Source: Fen-999 sp044220545
GTDB taxonomy: Bacteria; Pseudomonadota; Gammaproteobacteria; Burkholderiales; Rhodocyclaceae
Assembly (NCBI GenBank): GCA_044220545.1
Contig: JBGAQX010000003.1
Coordinates: forward strand, 39,578-103,577
DNA length: 64,000 bases
Direction: 5' to 3'
Shown: one piece after another, positions 33,601 through 41,432 of the stretch
Position numbering within the stretch: position 1 is the stretch's first letter
Layout: the number at the start of each line of letters is the position of its first letter
Made by a program: the position numbers and the translations under genes
The notes under the pieces: model-generated
What the model saw: only the letters and a program-made list of their open reading frames with translations
The model's database searches: none
Told to the model about the DNA's origin: nothing

Positions 33601-34541
33601 TCGCCGCAACTCCCGAAGTCTCCGTCATCATCCCGGTCTACAACGAGGAGGCCGGGCTTCCCGAGCTGTTCGGCCGTCTCTACCCGGCCCTCGACGCCCT
33701 GGCGACCAGCTACGAAATCGTCTTCATCAACGACGGCAGCCGTGATCGATCGGCCGCCGTGCTGCGCGCGCAATGGGAAAAGCGCCCTGACGTAACCCGC
33801 GTCGTCCTGCTGGCCGCCAACGCCGGCCAGCACATGGCGATCATGGCCGGCTTCGAGCACTGCCGCGGCGACATCGTCGTCACGCTCGATGCCGACCTGC
33901 AAAACCCGCCCGAAGAGATCGGCAAACTGGTCGCCAAGGCCCGGGAGGGCTACGACTGCGTCGGCAGCATCCGCTTGAACCGCCAGGACACGCCGTTTCG
34001 CCGCTGGGCCTCGAAGGCCATGAACAGCCTGCGCGAACGCATCACCCGCATCAAGATGACCGACCAGGGCTGCATGCTGCGCGCCTATTCGCGCTCGGTG
34101 GTCGATGCCATCAATAGCTGCCGGGAGGTCAACACCTTCATTCCCGCCTTGGCCTATTCGTTCGCGCAGAGGCCGACCGAAGTGGAGGTCGCGCACGAGG
34201 AGCGCCACGCCGGCGAATCGAAGTATTCGCTCTACAGCCTGGTACGGCTCAATTTCGACCTGATGACCGGCTTCTCGGTGGTGCCCCTGCAGTGGTTCTC
34301 GATGGCCGGCATCGCCATTTCCCTGCTTTCGGCGCTGTTCGTCGTTGTCCTGGCGGTACGGCGACTGATCGTCGGCCCGGAGGCGGAAGGTCTGTTCACC
34401 CTGTTCGGCATCGCCTTCTTCCTCATCGGTCTGACGCTGTTCGGCGTCGGCATGCTCGGCGAATACGTCGGCCGCATCTACCAGCAAGTTCGCCACCGGC
34501 CGCGCTACCTGATCGGCGCCATTCTGGAACGCAAGGAGTGA
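33597..34541 (+). CDS. arnC: undecaprenyl-phosphate 4-deoxy-4-formamido-L-arabinose transferase
   Basis: This 314-residue GT2 enzyme has the N-terminal GT-A domain (VSVIIPVYNEEAGLPELF, FINDGSRDRS, DIVVTLDADLQNPPEEI with the DxD-type motif), KMTDQGCMLRAYSR, and two C-terminal transmembrane helices (FSMAGIAISLLSALFVVVLAV and TLFGIAFFLIGLTLFGVGMLGEY). It attaches the formylated sugar to undecaprenyl phosphate at the inner membrane. Dolichol-phosphate mannosyltransferase-like enzymes look similar; the arn context decides. It overlaps vapC upstream and the formyltransferase downstream. Confidence 0.88.
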   Translation: MIAATPEVSVIIPVYNEEAGLPELFGRLYPALDALATSYEIVFINDGSRDRSAAVLRAQWEKRPDVTRVVLLAANAGQHMAIMAGFEHCRGDIVVTLDADLQNPPEEIGKLVAKAREGYDCVGSIRLNRQDTPFRRWASKAMNSLRERITRIKMTDQGCMLRAYSRSVVDAINSCREVNTFIPALAYSFAQRPTEVEVAHEERHAGESKYSLYSLVRLNFDLMTGFSVVPLQWFSMAGIAISLLSALFVVVLAVRRLIVGPEAEGLFTLFGIAFFLIGLTLFGVGMLGEYVGRIYQQVRHRPRYLIGAILERKE

Positions 34542-35458
34542 CACGCGCCGTCGTTTTCGCCTATCACAACGTCGGCGTCCGCTGCCTGAAGGTGCTGCTG
34601 GCGCAGGGCGTCGACGTCGCCCTGGTGGTCACCCACGAGGACAACCCGAACGAGAACATTTGGTTCGACAGTGTTGCCCGCGCCGCCGTCGAATACGGCA
34701 TCCCCGTTACCCGGCCGGAGAACCCGAACACACCTGCCTTTCTAGCCCGGTTGGAAGACCTGCGCGCCGACTTTCTGTTTTCCTTCTACTATCGCCATAT
34801 GCTGAAACCGGCGCTGCTCGGCGCGGCGTCGCGCGGCGCCTACAACATGCACGGTTCGCTGCTGCCCAAGTATCGCGGCCGGGTGCCCATCAACTGGGCC
34901 GTCCTGCGCGGCGAGACCGAAACCGGCGCCACGCTGCATCGCATGGTCGAGAAGCCCGACGCCGGCGAGATCGTCGCCCAGCAGGCCGTACCCATCCTGC
35001 CCGACGACACGGCCAGAGAAGTCTTCGACAAGGTGGTCGTCGCGGCGGAAATCTGCCTGGCGGGCGTGCTGCCAGGGCTACTGCGAGGCGACGCGCCGCA
35101 TCTGCCGATGGATCTCAAGGCCGGCGGCTACTTCGGCGGCCGCAAGGCGGAAGACGGTCGCATCGACTGGACCAGGCCGGCGCGGGAAATCCACAACCTG
35201 GTGCGCGCCGTCGCACCGCCCTACCCCGGCGCCTTCTTCGACCTGCCCGACGGTTGCCGTCTGCGCGTGCTGCGAACCCTGCTGGCTCCCGTTCGCGCGC
35301 CGCGCCACCCGACACCGACGCTCTACCGCGACGGCGACGATGTGCTGGCCGATTGCGCCGATGGCCGCGTGCTGCGCCTGCTGGCATGGGACGGCACATG
35401 GGATGGCGCGACCATTGCCTTGGCGGCGACCCTTGCCGGCACCGCCAGGAGGCTGTAA
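34538..35458 (+). CDS. UDP-4-amino-4-deoxy-L-arabinose formyltransferase (ArnA N-terminal half as a separate gene)
   Basis: From a GTG in a GTGA overlap with arnC the protein is 306 residues. It matches the formyltransferase half of ArnA: AYHNVGVRCLKVLLAQGVDVALVVTHEDNP, catalytic N103 and H105 in YNMHGSLLPKYRG, and D141 in EKPDAGEIV. The fold ends with the OB-like FMT C-terminal domain. In E. coli this domain is fused to the decarboxylase; here that part is a separate gene beyond a toxin-antitoxin pair. Confidence 0.9.
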   Translation: MTRAVVFAYHNVGVRCLKVLLAQGVDVALVVTHEDNPNENIWFDSVARAAVEYGIPVTRPENPNTPAFLARLEDLRADFLFSFYYRHMLKPALLGAASRGAYNMHGSLLPKYRGRVPINWAVLRGETETGATLHRMVEKPDAGEIVAQQAVPILPDDTAREVFDKVVVAAEICLAGVLPGLLRGDAPHLPMDLKAGGYFGGRKAEDGRIDWTRPAREIHNLVRAVAPPYPGAFFDLPDGCRLRVLRTLLAPVRAPRHPTPTLYRDGDDVLADCADGRVLRLLAWDGTWDGATIALAATLAGTARRL

Positions 35459-35473
35459 TATCGCCGTATTACA
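35454..35473 (+). promoter_or_regulatory. inverted-repeat operator candidate before the RHH antitoxin
   Basis: TGTAATA and TATTACA form perfect 7-bp arms around a TCGCCG spacer. The left arm contains the stop codon of the formyltransferase gene, and the antitoxin ATG is 21 bp downstream. Such a palindrome is what a ribbon-helix-helix antitoxin dimer would bind; binding is inferred. Confidence 0.5.
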
Positions 35474-35493
35474 TCCACCCGGAGGCCGCTGTC

Positions 35494-35751
35494 ATGACCC
35501 TGACAGTCCGTCTCGAACCCGAACTGGAAAATCAGCTCGAAGACTATTGTCAGGCCGAAGGGACCACCAAGTCGGCGGTGGTCACCCAGGCGCTGCGCGA
35601 CTTTTTGAATACCTTGCGACAACAACGCACGCCTTACGAACTAGGTGTCGACCTTTTTGGTGCGGACAAAAGCGAAGACAACGGTCTGGAAGTGTCACGC
35701 AACTACAAGAAGCTGCTGAAAGAAAAACTGCGTGCAAAGTATTCTCGCTGA
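35494..35751 (+). CDS. ribbon-helix-helix (CopG-like) antitoxin
   Basis: This 85-residue protein begins MTLTVRLEPELENQLEDYCQ and continues AEGTTKSAVVTQALRDFLN, the beta-strand plus two-helix RHH DNA-binding pattern. A charged C-terminal helix (LKEKLRAKYSR) would bind the toxin. GGAGG lies 9 bases before the ATG. It overlaps the following PIN toxin gene by 20 bp. Confidence 0.9.
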   Translation: MTLTVRLEPELENQLEDYCQAEGTTKSAVVTQALRDFLNTLRQQRTPYELGVDLFGADKSEDNGLEVSRNYKKLLKEKLRAKYSR

Positions 35752-36142
35752 CGCCGGCCCGATCATCGCGCTGTTTCGCGAGAAGGATCCGTACCATCAG
35801 GCGTCGATGCAATTCGTTGGCGGCAATTCCCGGCCCTTGATTTCCACATGGCCCGTGGTCGCGGAAGCCTGTCACTTTCTGGACACCGAGGGAAAGGCCA
35901 AGCTGCTGACCTGGATACGTCGCGGTGGCTTGCGCCTGCACCCGATTGCGGACGCCGACGTCGCCGCCGTGCAAACCCTGATCGAGCAGTACGGCGACCG
36001 CATGGACCTCGCCGATGCGACGCTGGTTTGGCTCGGTGCCCGCCTCAAGCTGACCGAAGTCGTCACCATCGACCACAAAGACTTTTCCGTCTATCTTGCC
36101 GGCAACGGCAAACCCTTCCGCAACTTGCTTAAGCTCTCCTGA
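35732..36142 (+). CDS. PIN-domain ribonuclease toxin
   Basis: This 136-residue protein starts at a GTG inside the antitoxin gene: QSILADAGPIIALFREKDPYHQ with the first aspartate in ADAG, TWPVVAEACHFL with the conserved Glu, and RMDLADATLVWLGARLKLTEVVTIDHKDF with the second acidic centre. It belongs to the PIN subgroup with ADAGPL-type starts. It ends 5 bp before the decarboxylase half of ArnA, so the pair is embedded between the two ArnA halves. Confidence 0.9.
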   Translation: MQSILADAGPIIALFREKDPYHQASMQFVGGNSRPLISTWPVVAEACHFLDTEGKAKLLTWIRRGGLRLHPIADADVAAVQTLIEQYGDRMDLADATLVWLGARLKLTEVVTIDHKDFSVYLAGNGKPFRNLLKLS

Positions 36143-36147
36143 ATATC

Positions 36148-37191
36148 GTGAAAAAAATTCTCATCCTCGGCGTCAACGGCTTCATCGGCCACCACCTGTC
36201 CCAGCGCATCCTCGACACCACCGACTGGGAGGTGTACGGCATGGACATGAACTCCGAGCGCGTCGCCGACCTGATGGCCAACCCTCGCTTCCATTTCTTC
36301 GAGGGCGACATCATGATCAACAAGGAATGGATCGAATACCACGTCAGGAAGTGCGACGTGATCCTGCCGCTGGTGGCCATCGCCACGCCGGCCACCTACG
36401 TCAAGGAACCGCTGCGCGTCTTCGAGCTCGACTTCGAGGCCAACCTGCCGATCATCCGCCAGGCGGTGAAGTACAAGAAGCGCGTCATTTTCCCCTCGAC
36501 CTCCGAGGTGTACGGCATGTGCCGCGACCCCGAGTTCGACCCCGAGAACTCCGAGCTGATCCTCGGCCCGATCAACAAGCCGCGCTGGATCTACAGTTGC
36601 GCCAAGCAGATGATGGACCGGGTGATCCACGCCTACGGCCAGCAGGAAGGCCTGCAATACACGCTGTTCCGGCCGTTCAACTGGATCGGCCCGGGGCTCG
36701 ATTCGATCCACACGCCGAAGGAAGGCAGCTCGCGCGTCATCACCCAGTTCCTGGGCCACATCGTGCGCGGCGAGCCGATCAAGCTGGTCGACGGCGGCGC
36801 CCAGAAGCGCTCCTTCACTTACGTCAGCGACGGCATCGACGCGCTGATGAAGATCATCGACAACCAGGACGGCATCGCCAACGGCAAGATCTACAACATC
36901 GGCAACCCGAAGAACAACTACTCGATCCGCGACTTGGCAAAGCTGATGCTCGACCTGGCGAAGCAGTATCCCGAGTACGCCGAGAGCGTCGCCAAGGTGA
37001 AAGTGCTCGAAACGACTTCGGGCGAGTACTACGGCCAGGGCTACCAGGATACGCAGCATCGCGTGCCCAAGATCGCCAACACCATGACCGACCTCGACTG
37101 GGCGCCCAAAGTGACGTTCGAGGAGGCCCTGCGCGGCATTTTCGAAGCGTATCGCGGCGATGTCGCCGCGGCGCGCAAGTTGATGGACTGA
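36148..37191 (+). CDS. UDP-glucuronate decarboxylase / ArnA C-terminal half as a separate gene
   Basis: This 347-residue SDR-type enzyme starts at GTG (KKILILGVNGFIGHHLSQRIL). It oxidises and decarboxylates UDP-glucuronate to UDP-4-keto-arabinose. Seen: the NAD motif GVNGFIGHHL, VIFPSTSEVYGMCRD, the catalytic Tyr-x3-Lys in YSCAKQMMDRV, and RPFNWIGPGLDSIHTPKEGSSRVI, all close to ArnA. There is no N-terminal formyltransferase domain. The stop overlaps the arnD start by one base. Confidence 0.92.
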   Translation: MKKILILGVNGFIGHHLSQRILDTTDWEVYGMDMNSERVADLMANPRFHFFEGDIMINKEWIEYHVRKCDVILPLVAIATPATYVKEPLRVFELDFEANLPIIRQAVKYKKRVIFPSTSEVYGMCRDPEFDPENSELILGPINKPRWIYSCAKQMMDRVIHAYGQQEGLQYTLFRPFNWIGPGLDSIHTPKEGSSRVITQFLGHIVRGEPIKLVDGGAQKRSFTYVSDGIDALMKIIDNQDGIANGKIYNIGNPKNNYSIRDLAKLMLDLAKQYPEYAESVAKVKVLETTSGEYYGQGYQDTQHRVPKIANTMTDLDWAPKVTFEEALRGIFEAYRGDVAAARKLMD

Positions 37192-38099
37192 TGCCCCGTC
37201 TCGCCCTCAAGATCGACGTCGACACTTACCGGGGCACGCTGGTCGGCGTGCCACATCTGGTCGAGATCCTGCGCCGCCACCACGCGGGCGCCACTTTCCT
37301 GTTCTCGCTCGGGCCCGACCATACCGGCCGGGCCATCCGGCGGGTGTTCCGGCCGGGCTTCTTCGGCAAGGTGTCGCGGACTTCCGTCGTCGGCCATTAC
37401 GGCCTCAAGACGCTGATGTACGGCACCCTGCTGCCGGGGCCCGATATCGGCCGCCGCTGCAAGGACATTCTGCGGAGCACCGGCGACGCCGGCTACGAGG
37501 TCGGCATCCACTGCTGGGATCACATCCGCTGGCAGGACGGCGTCGAGAAGGCCGATGCCGCCTGGACGGAGCGGGAAATGAGGCGCGCCGTGGAGCGCTT
37601 CACGGACATTTTCGGCGTTGCTCCGCATGCCCACGGCGCCGCCGGCTGGCAGATGAATGCCCATGCGCTGCGGCTCACGCAGCGGCTCGGCTTCGCCTAT
37701 GCCTCCGACTGCCGGGGTACGCATCCCTTCGTCCCGGTCTGGAACGGCGAACTCGTCTTGTGCCCACAACTGCCGACCACGCTGCCAACGCTCGACGAAT
37801 TGATCGGCCTGGATGGCACCACCGACGACAACGTCCATGAGCGCCTGCTGGCCCTGACCGGCCAGCCGCGTGATCACGTCTTCACGCTGCACGCCGAACT
37901 GGAAGGCATGAAGCTGGCACCGGTGCTGGAACGCCTGTTGACCGGGTGGCGCGAACAAGGCTACGAGCTCGTCGCCTTGAACGACATTGCCAGCCGTCTC
38001 AACGTCGCGGCGCTGCCCCGTCATGAAATGGTGCGCGGTGAGGTGGCGGGACGAACCGGCACCCTGATGCGCCAAGGCGAACAATTTCTCTCGACCTGA
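37191..38099 (+). CDS. arnD: 4-deoxy-4-formamido-L-arabinose-phosphoundecaprenol deformylase
   Basis: This 302-residue polysaccharide-deacetylase-family enzyme removes the formyl group from undecaprenyl-phosphate-linked Ara4FN. LKIDVDTYRGTLVGVPHLVEIL has the catalytic/metal Asp residues; GYEVGIHCWDHIRWQ supplies the metal His pair; APHAHGAAGWQMN and FAYASDCRGTHPFVP follow, matching ArnD over its length. It is the last arn gene; bcp follows after 11 bp. Confidence 0.93.
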   Translation: MPRLALKIDVDTYRGTLVGVPHLVEILRRHHAGATFLFSLGPDHTGRAIRRVFRPGFFGKVSRTSVVGHYGLKTLMYGTLLPGPDIGRRCKDILRSTGDAGYEVGIHCWDHIRWQDGVEKADAAWTEREMRRAVERFTDIFGVAPHAHGAAGWQMNAHALRLTQRLGFAYASDCRGTHPFVPVWNGELVLCPQLPTTLPTLDELIGLDGTTDDNVHERLLALTGQPRDHVFTLHAELEGMKLAPVLERLLTGWREQGYELVALNDIASRLNVAALPRHEMVRGEVAGRTGTLMRQGEQFLST

Positions 38100-38110
38100 A
38101 AAGAGGCCGC

Positions 38111-38584
38111 ATGAACGACTCCGCTTCCGCCGTCGGCCTGATGGTGCCCGACTTTTCCCTGCCGGCCACCGGCGACACGATCTTCAGCCTTGCCGCCAAT
38201 CGCGGCCGGCCGCTGGTGATCTACTTCTACCCCAAGGACAACACGCCGGGCTGCACCACCGAGGCGGGCCAGTTCCGCGACCTCCACGGCGAGTTCGCCC
38301 GCCTTGGCTGCCCGATCTACGGGGTTTCTCGGGACAGCATCAAGTCCCACGAAGGCTTCAAGGCCAAGCTTGACCTGCCCTTCGAATTGCTCGGCGACGG
38401 CGACGAGATCGCCTGCCGGCTCTTCGGCGTCATCAAGATGAAGAAGCTCTACGGCAAGGACGTGCGCGGTATCGAGCGCAGCACCTTCCTGATCGACGCC
38501 GCCGGCCGACTGGCCCGCGAGTGGCGCGGCGTCAAGGCCGACGGTCACGCTGCCGACGTTCTGAAGGCTGTCGCGGAACTGTAA
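38111..38584 (+). CDS. bcp: thioredoxin-dependent peroxiredoxin, Bcp/PrxQ family
   Basis: This 157-residue enzyme reduces hydroperoxides. LVIYFYPKDNTPGCTTEAGQFRDLH holds the peroxidatic Cys. The position five residues later, where many PrxQ proteins have the resolving Cys, is Gly, so it may be 1-Cys or use another Cys (DEIACRLFG). YGVSRDSIKSHEGFKAKLDLPFELLGD is typical. It follows arnD closely and may be read from the same transcript. Confidence 0.92.
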   Translation: MNDSASAVGLMVPDFSLPATGDTIFSLAANRGRPLVIYFYPKDNTPGCTTEAGQFRDLHGEFARLGCPIYGVSRDSIKSHEGFKAKLDLPFELLGDGDEIACRLFGVIKMKKLYGKDVRGIERSTFLIDAAGRLAREWRGVKADGHAADVLKAVAEL

Positions 38585-38679
38585 TTCGACCGAATTGGCG
38601 CGAAAAGCACCGCCTCATTGCCGCGCTCCCGGCATGGCCCGGTCGCTATCGTGAAGCGGTCCCTTCACGCGAGACCGCC

Positions 38680-40134
38680 ATGAACGCCAAGCCCGCCAGA
38701 CGATCGGCCAAAGCGACCAAGCTGTTCGTACTCGACACCAACGTGCTGATGCACGATCCGACCTGCTTCTACCGTTTCGAGGAGCACGACATCTTCGTGC
38801 CCATGATGACGCTCGAGGAGTTGGACGCCAACAAGAAGGGCATGTCGGAAGTCGCCCGCAACGCCCGCCAGGCCAGCCGCCTGCTCGACGAAATTGTTTC
38901 GGGTTGCGAGCACGCCATCAAGCAGGGCATCGAGCTGGGCGCCGTGTCGCGCGAACTCGCCTCCGGCCGGCTCTATCTCCAGACCGAGGCGATGAACGGC
39001 GACCTGCCCGCGTCGCTCCCGACCTCGCGCGGCGACAACCAGATCCTGGCCGTGCTGATGCACCTGTGCAAGGCGCAGCCCAAGCGCCATGTCATCCTGG
39101 TGTCGAAGGACATCAACATGCGCATCAAGGCCCGCGCCCTCGGCCTGGAAGCGCAGGACTACTTCAACGACAAGGTGCTGGAGGACACGGACCTCCTTTA
39201 CACCGGCACACTGGAACTGCCATCCAACTTCTGGGACAGCCACGGCCAGGACATGAAATCCTGGAAGCAGGACGGTCGCACCCTCTACCAGGTCACCGGC
39301 CCCCTCTGCCCCGACCTGCTGGTCAACCAGTTCCTGTTTCTCGACGCCCACCAGGAGAAGCCCTTCGAGGCCATCGTCCGCGAAGGCACCGGCAAGAGCG
39401 CCGTGCTGACCACCCTGATCGACTACGGTCATCAGAAGCATGCGGTCTGGGGAATCACCGCGCGCAACCGCGAACAAAACTTCGCGCTCAACCTGCTGAT
39501 GGACCCCGAGATCGATTTTGTCACGCTGCTCGGCCAGGCCGGCACCGGCAAGACGCTGCTGACGCTGGCCGCCAGTCTGACGCAGACGCTGGAAACCAAG
39601 CGCTATTCGGAGATCATCATCACCCGCGTCACCGTGCCGGTCGGCGAGGACATCGGCTTCCTGCCCGGCACCGAGGAAGAGAAGATGACGCCGTGGATGG
39701 GCGCCATCGAGGACAACCTCGACGTGCTCAACAAGCCGACCGAGACCAGTGACAAGGGCGGCCCCGGGGGTTCGGGCGCCTACGGCGGCGATTGGGGCCG
39801 CGCCGCGACCATGGACTTGATCCGCAGCCGTATCAAGATCAAGTCGCTCAACTTCATGCGCGGCCGCACCTTCATCAACAAATTCCTGATCATCGACGAG
39901 GCACAGAACCTGACGCCCAAGCAGATGAAGACGCTGATCACCCGCGCCGGCCCCGGTACCAAGGTGGTGTGCCTGGGCAACATCGCCCAGATCGACACGC
40001 CCTATCTGACCGAGGGCAGTTCGGGCATCACCTATGTCGTGGATCGTTTCAAGGGCTGGCCCCATTCAGGGCACATCACCCTCCAGCGCGGCGAACGCTC
40101 GCGGCTGGCCGATCATGCGGCGGAGGTGCTGTAG
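38680..40134 (+). CDS. PIN-PhoH family ATPase/ribonuclease
   Basis: The 484-residue protein has an N-terminal PIN domain (KLFVLDTNVLMHDP with D19; MMTLEELDANKKG; SRGDNQILAVL and ILVSKDINMRIKA) and a C-terminal PhoH ATPase domain with Walker A GQAGTGKT (285-292), Walker B LIIDEAQNLTP, then GNIAQIDTPYLTEGSSGITYVV. Members act as RNA helicase/nucleases. A frame extension upstream overlaps bcp and is not used. No antitoxin-like gene is adjacent, consistent with a housekeeping role. Confidence 0.92.
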   Translation: MNAKPARRSAKATKLFVLDTNVLMHDPTCFYRFEEHDIFVPMMTLEELDANKKGMSEVARNARQASRLLDEIVSGCEHAIKQGIELGAVSRELASGRLYLQTEAMNGDLPASLPTSRGDNQILAVLMHLCKAQPKRHVILVSKDINMRIKARALGLEAQDYFNDKVLEDTDLLYTGTLELPSNFWDSHGQDMKSWKQDGRTLYQVTGPLCPDLLVNQFLFLDAHQEKPFEAIVREGTGKSAVLTTLIDYGHQKHAVWGITARNREQNFALNLLMDPEIDFVTLLGQAGTGKTLLTLAASLTQTLETKRYSEIIITRVTVPVGEDIGFLPGTEEEKMTPWMGAIEDNLDVLNKPTETSDKGGPGGSGAYGGDWGRAATMDLIRSRIKIKSLNFMRGRTFINKFLIIDEAQNLTPKQMKTLITRAGPGTKVVCLGNIAQIDTPYLTEGSSGITYVVDRFKGWPHSGHITLQRGERSRLADHAAEVL

Positions 40135-40171
40135 CCAGCGTAGGAGCGATGGCCGCCTCATTACGCCCGCC

Positions 40172-40462
40172 ATGAGGCTCAGTAACGATACCGCCGCCAT
40201 CATCCGCAGCACCGCCACCGAGCTGTTCGGCGCGCCGGTGCGTCTGTTCGGCTCGCGCCTTGACGACTCCGCTCACGGTGGCGACATTGGCCTCTATCTG
40301 GAAACCGAACTCCCGGCGGATGAAGCCGAACGTCGCCGCCTGCGCATGCTGGCGCGGCTCGCCCGCATACTCGGCGGGCGCAAGATCGACCTCGTCATCA
40401 AGACGCCGGACGGCGATTTGCCGATCCTCGCCATCGCCCGCCGCGAGGGCATCGTCCTTTGA
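40172..40462 (+). CDS. MNT-type nucleotidyltransferase domain protein
   Basis: This 96-residue protein starts MRLSNDTAAIIRSTATELFG and carries VRLFGSRLDDSAHGGDIGLYLE, the minimal nucleotidyltransferase GSR...GGDID-like motif with D as metal ligand (IGL in place of the usual DL), and RKIDLVIKTPD with the third Asp. Such proteins usually act as the antitoxin of a HEPN toxin by modifying it. The partner here is truncated (next entry). Confidence 0.82.
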   Translation: MRLSNDTAAIIRSTATELFGAPVRLFGSRLDDSAHGGDIGLYLETELPADEAERRRLRMLARLARILGGRKIDLVIKTPDGDLPILAIARREGIVL

Positions 40463-40653
40463 CCGCACAAGCTCGCTCGACCAGCGCCGACGCGCTCGAC
40501 GAGTGCCACCGCCACCTGCGTTATCTCCACGACGCCAAAAGCCGTGTCGGATGGCCGCTCACGGCGCGGCAGATGGTTCGTGTCGGATCTCTTTACATTC
40601 CCGGAACCTTGCTGTTGCCACCCGCGCCTCACCCTGGCCGACCCGACGGATAA
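40459..40653 (+). pseudogene. truncated HEPN-like partner of the MNT protein
   Basis: A frame starting at TTG in a TTGA overlap with the MNT gene reads ALDECHRHLRYLHDAKSR and then VGWPLTARQM, which resembles the first roughly 35 residues of MNT-associated HEPN-like proteins. The expected continuation (a helix with an acidic DE..R.LDQ pattern) is absent: it becomes low-similarity, Pro-rich sequence and stops after 64 codons. Either a remnant or a chance frame; the overlap favours a remnant. Confidence 0.45.
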
Positions 40654-40799
40654 CCATTTCAAAGTTATGGAGTAATTCCTGGGGCGATATTGGCGGGTAT
40701 GTCTGATGCTTCCATGTTTGCATGCCCGCGAACTTCACCGCCGGCTGGTTTGGCAAGCGCCAGAAGGCTTGCTGAACATTGAAGAGAGGAGTTATGGTC
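40654..40799. other. non-coding leader of the PEP-CTERM gene
   Basis: No gene was recognised between the HEPN-like remnant and the PEP-CTERM start. The stretch ends with a strong GAGAGGAG ribosome-binding site. I could not assign a promoter with confidence. Confidence 0.4.
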
Positions 40800-41432
40800 A
40801 TGAGCAGAATTCGCCAACTTCTTCTTGGCTGCACCTTGCTGGCGATGCTGTCAGGCGCGCTTGCCACGCCGCTCGTTGAAGCACCATTGCCAGCGAATGC
40901 CTATATCACCAAGAACGGCTATCAGTGGGCCTGGATGTTCGCAGTGGCTCCGGATGGCAGCTATGCGGGCTTCGTCCCCGATTTTTCCTATCAATCCGCG
41001 TTGGGCTGGCGCCTACCCACGGCGACGGAACTGCTCCTTGCTCCCTCCCCGCTGGACTTCCAGTTTCCGGGAGCCAACGTGGGCTATCAGACTGGCGACC
41101 CGATCAGCGGCGCGTGGTTTGCCTATCCCACGGCACTATTGACCGGAGAGGCGGCGTGTGCGACCGGATACTTCGTCGACAACGTTAACTACAACCACTG
41201 CGATTGGGGCAATGCCCCTGGTGTCGGCGACTATTTTGATGGCGTCAATTGGGTGGATCTTTCTCTGCCTTGGTGGGGGCAACCCGGCGCGCCAAACTGG
41301 GCCGAGACCTTGGCAATCCGAAGCGTGCCCGAGCCGGCGAGCCTGATGTTGTTCGGCATGGCCCTCCTGGGGATTGGCTTGGTCCGCTACCGGACCAATC
41401 GGTCAGACCGCGAAAGCCTTGAGCTCGGCTAG
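40800..41432 (+). CDS. PEP-CTERM sorting-domain exported protein
   Basis: From MSRIRQLLLGCTLLAMLSG (AGGAG 8 bases upstream; two earlier ATGs are too close or too far) it is 210 residues. It has a signal peptide, a Trp/Tyr-rich body (GYQWAWMFAVAPDG, GWRLPTATELLLA, GAWFAYPTA), and the C-terminal sorting signal VPEPASLMLFGMALLGIGLVRYR, recognised by exosortase. The body has four Cys-containing segments in CATGYFVDNVNYNHCDWG. A tail of 10 residues follows the signal. Its 3' end overlaps the convergent crp/fnr gene by 30 bp. The exosortase is not in the window. Confidence 0.88.
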   Translation: MSRIRQLLLGCTLLAMLSGALATPLVEAPLPANAYITKNGYQWAWMFAVAPDGSYAGFVPDFSYQSALGWRLPTATELLLAPSPLDFQFPGANVGYQTGDPISGAWFAYPTALLTGEAACATGYFVDNVNYNHCDWGNAPGVGDYFDGVNWVDLSLPWWGQPGAPNWAETLAIRSVPEPASLMLFGMALLGIGLVRYRTNRSDRESLELG

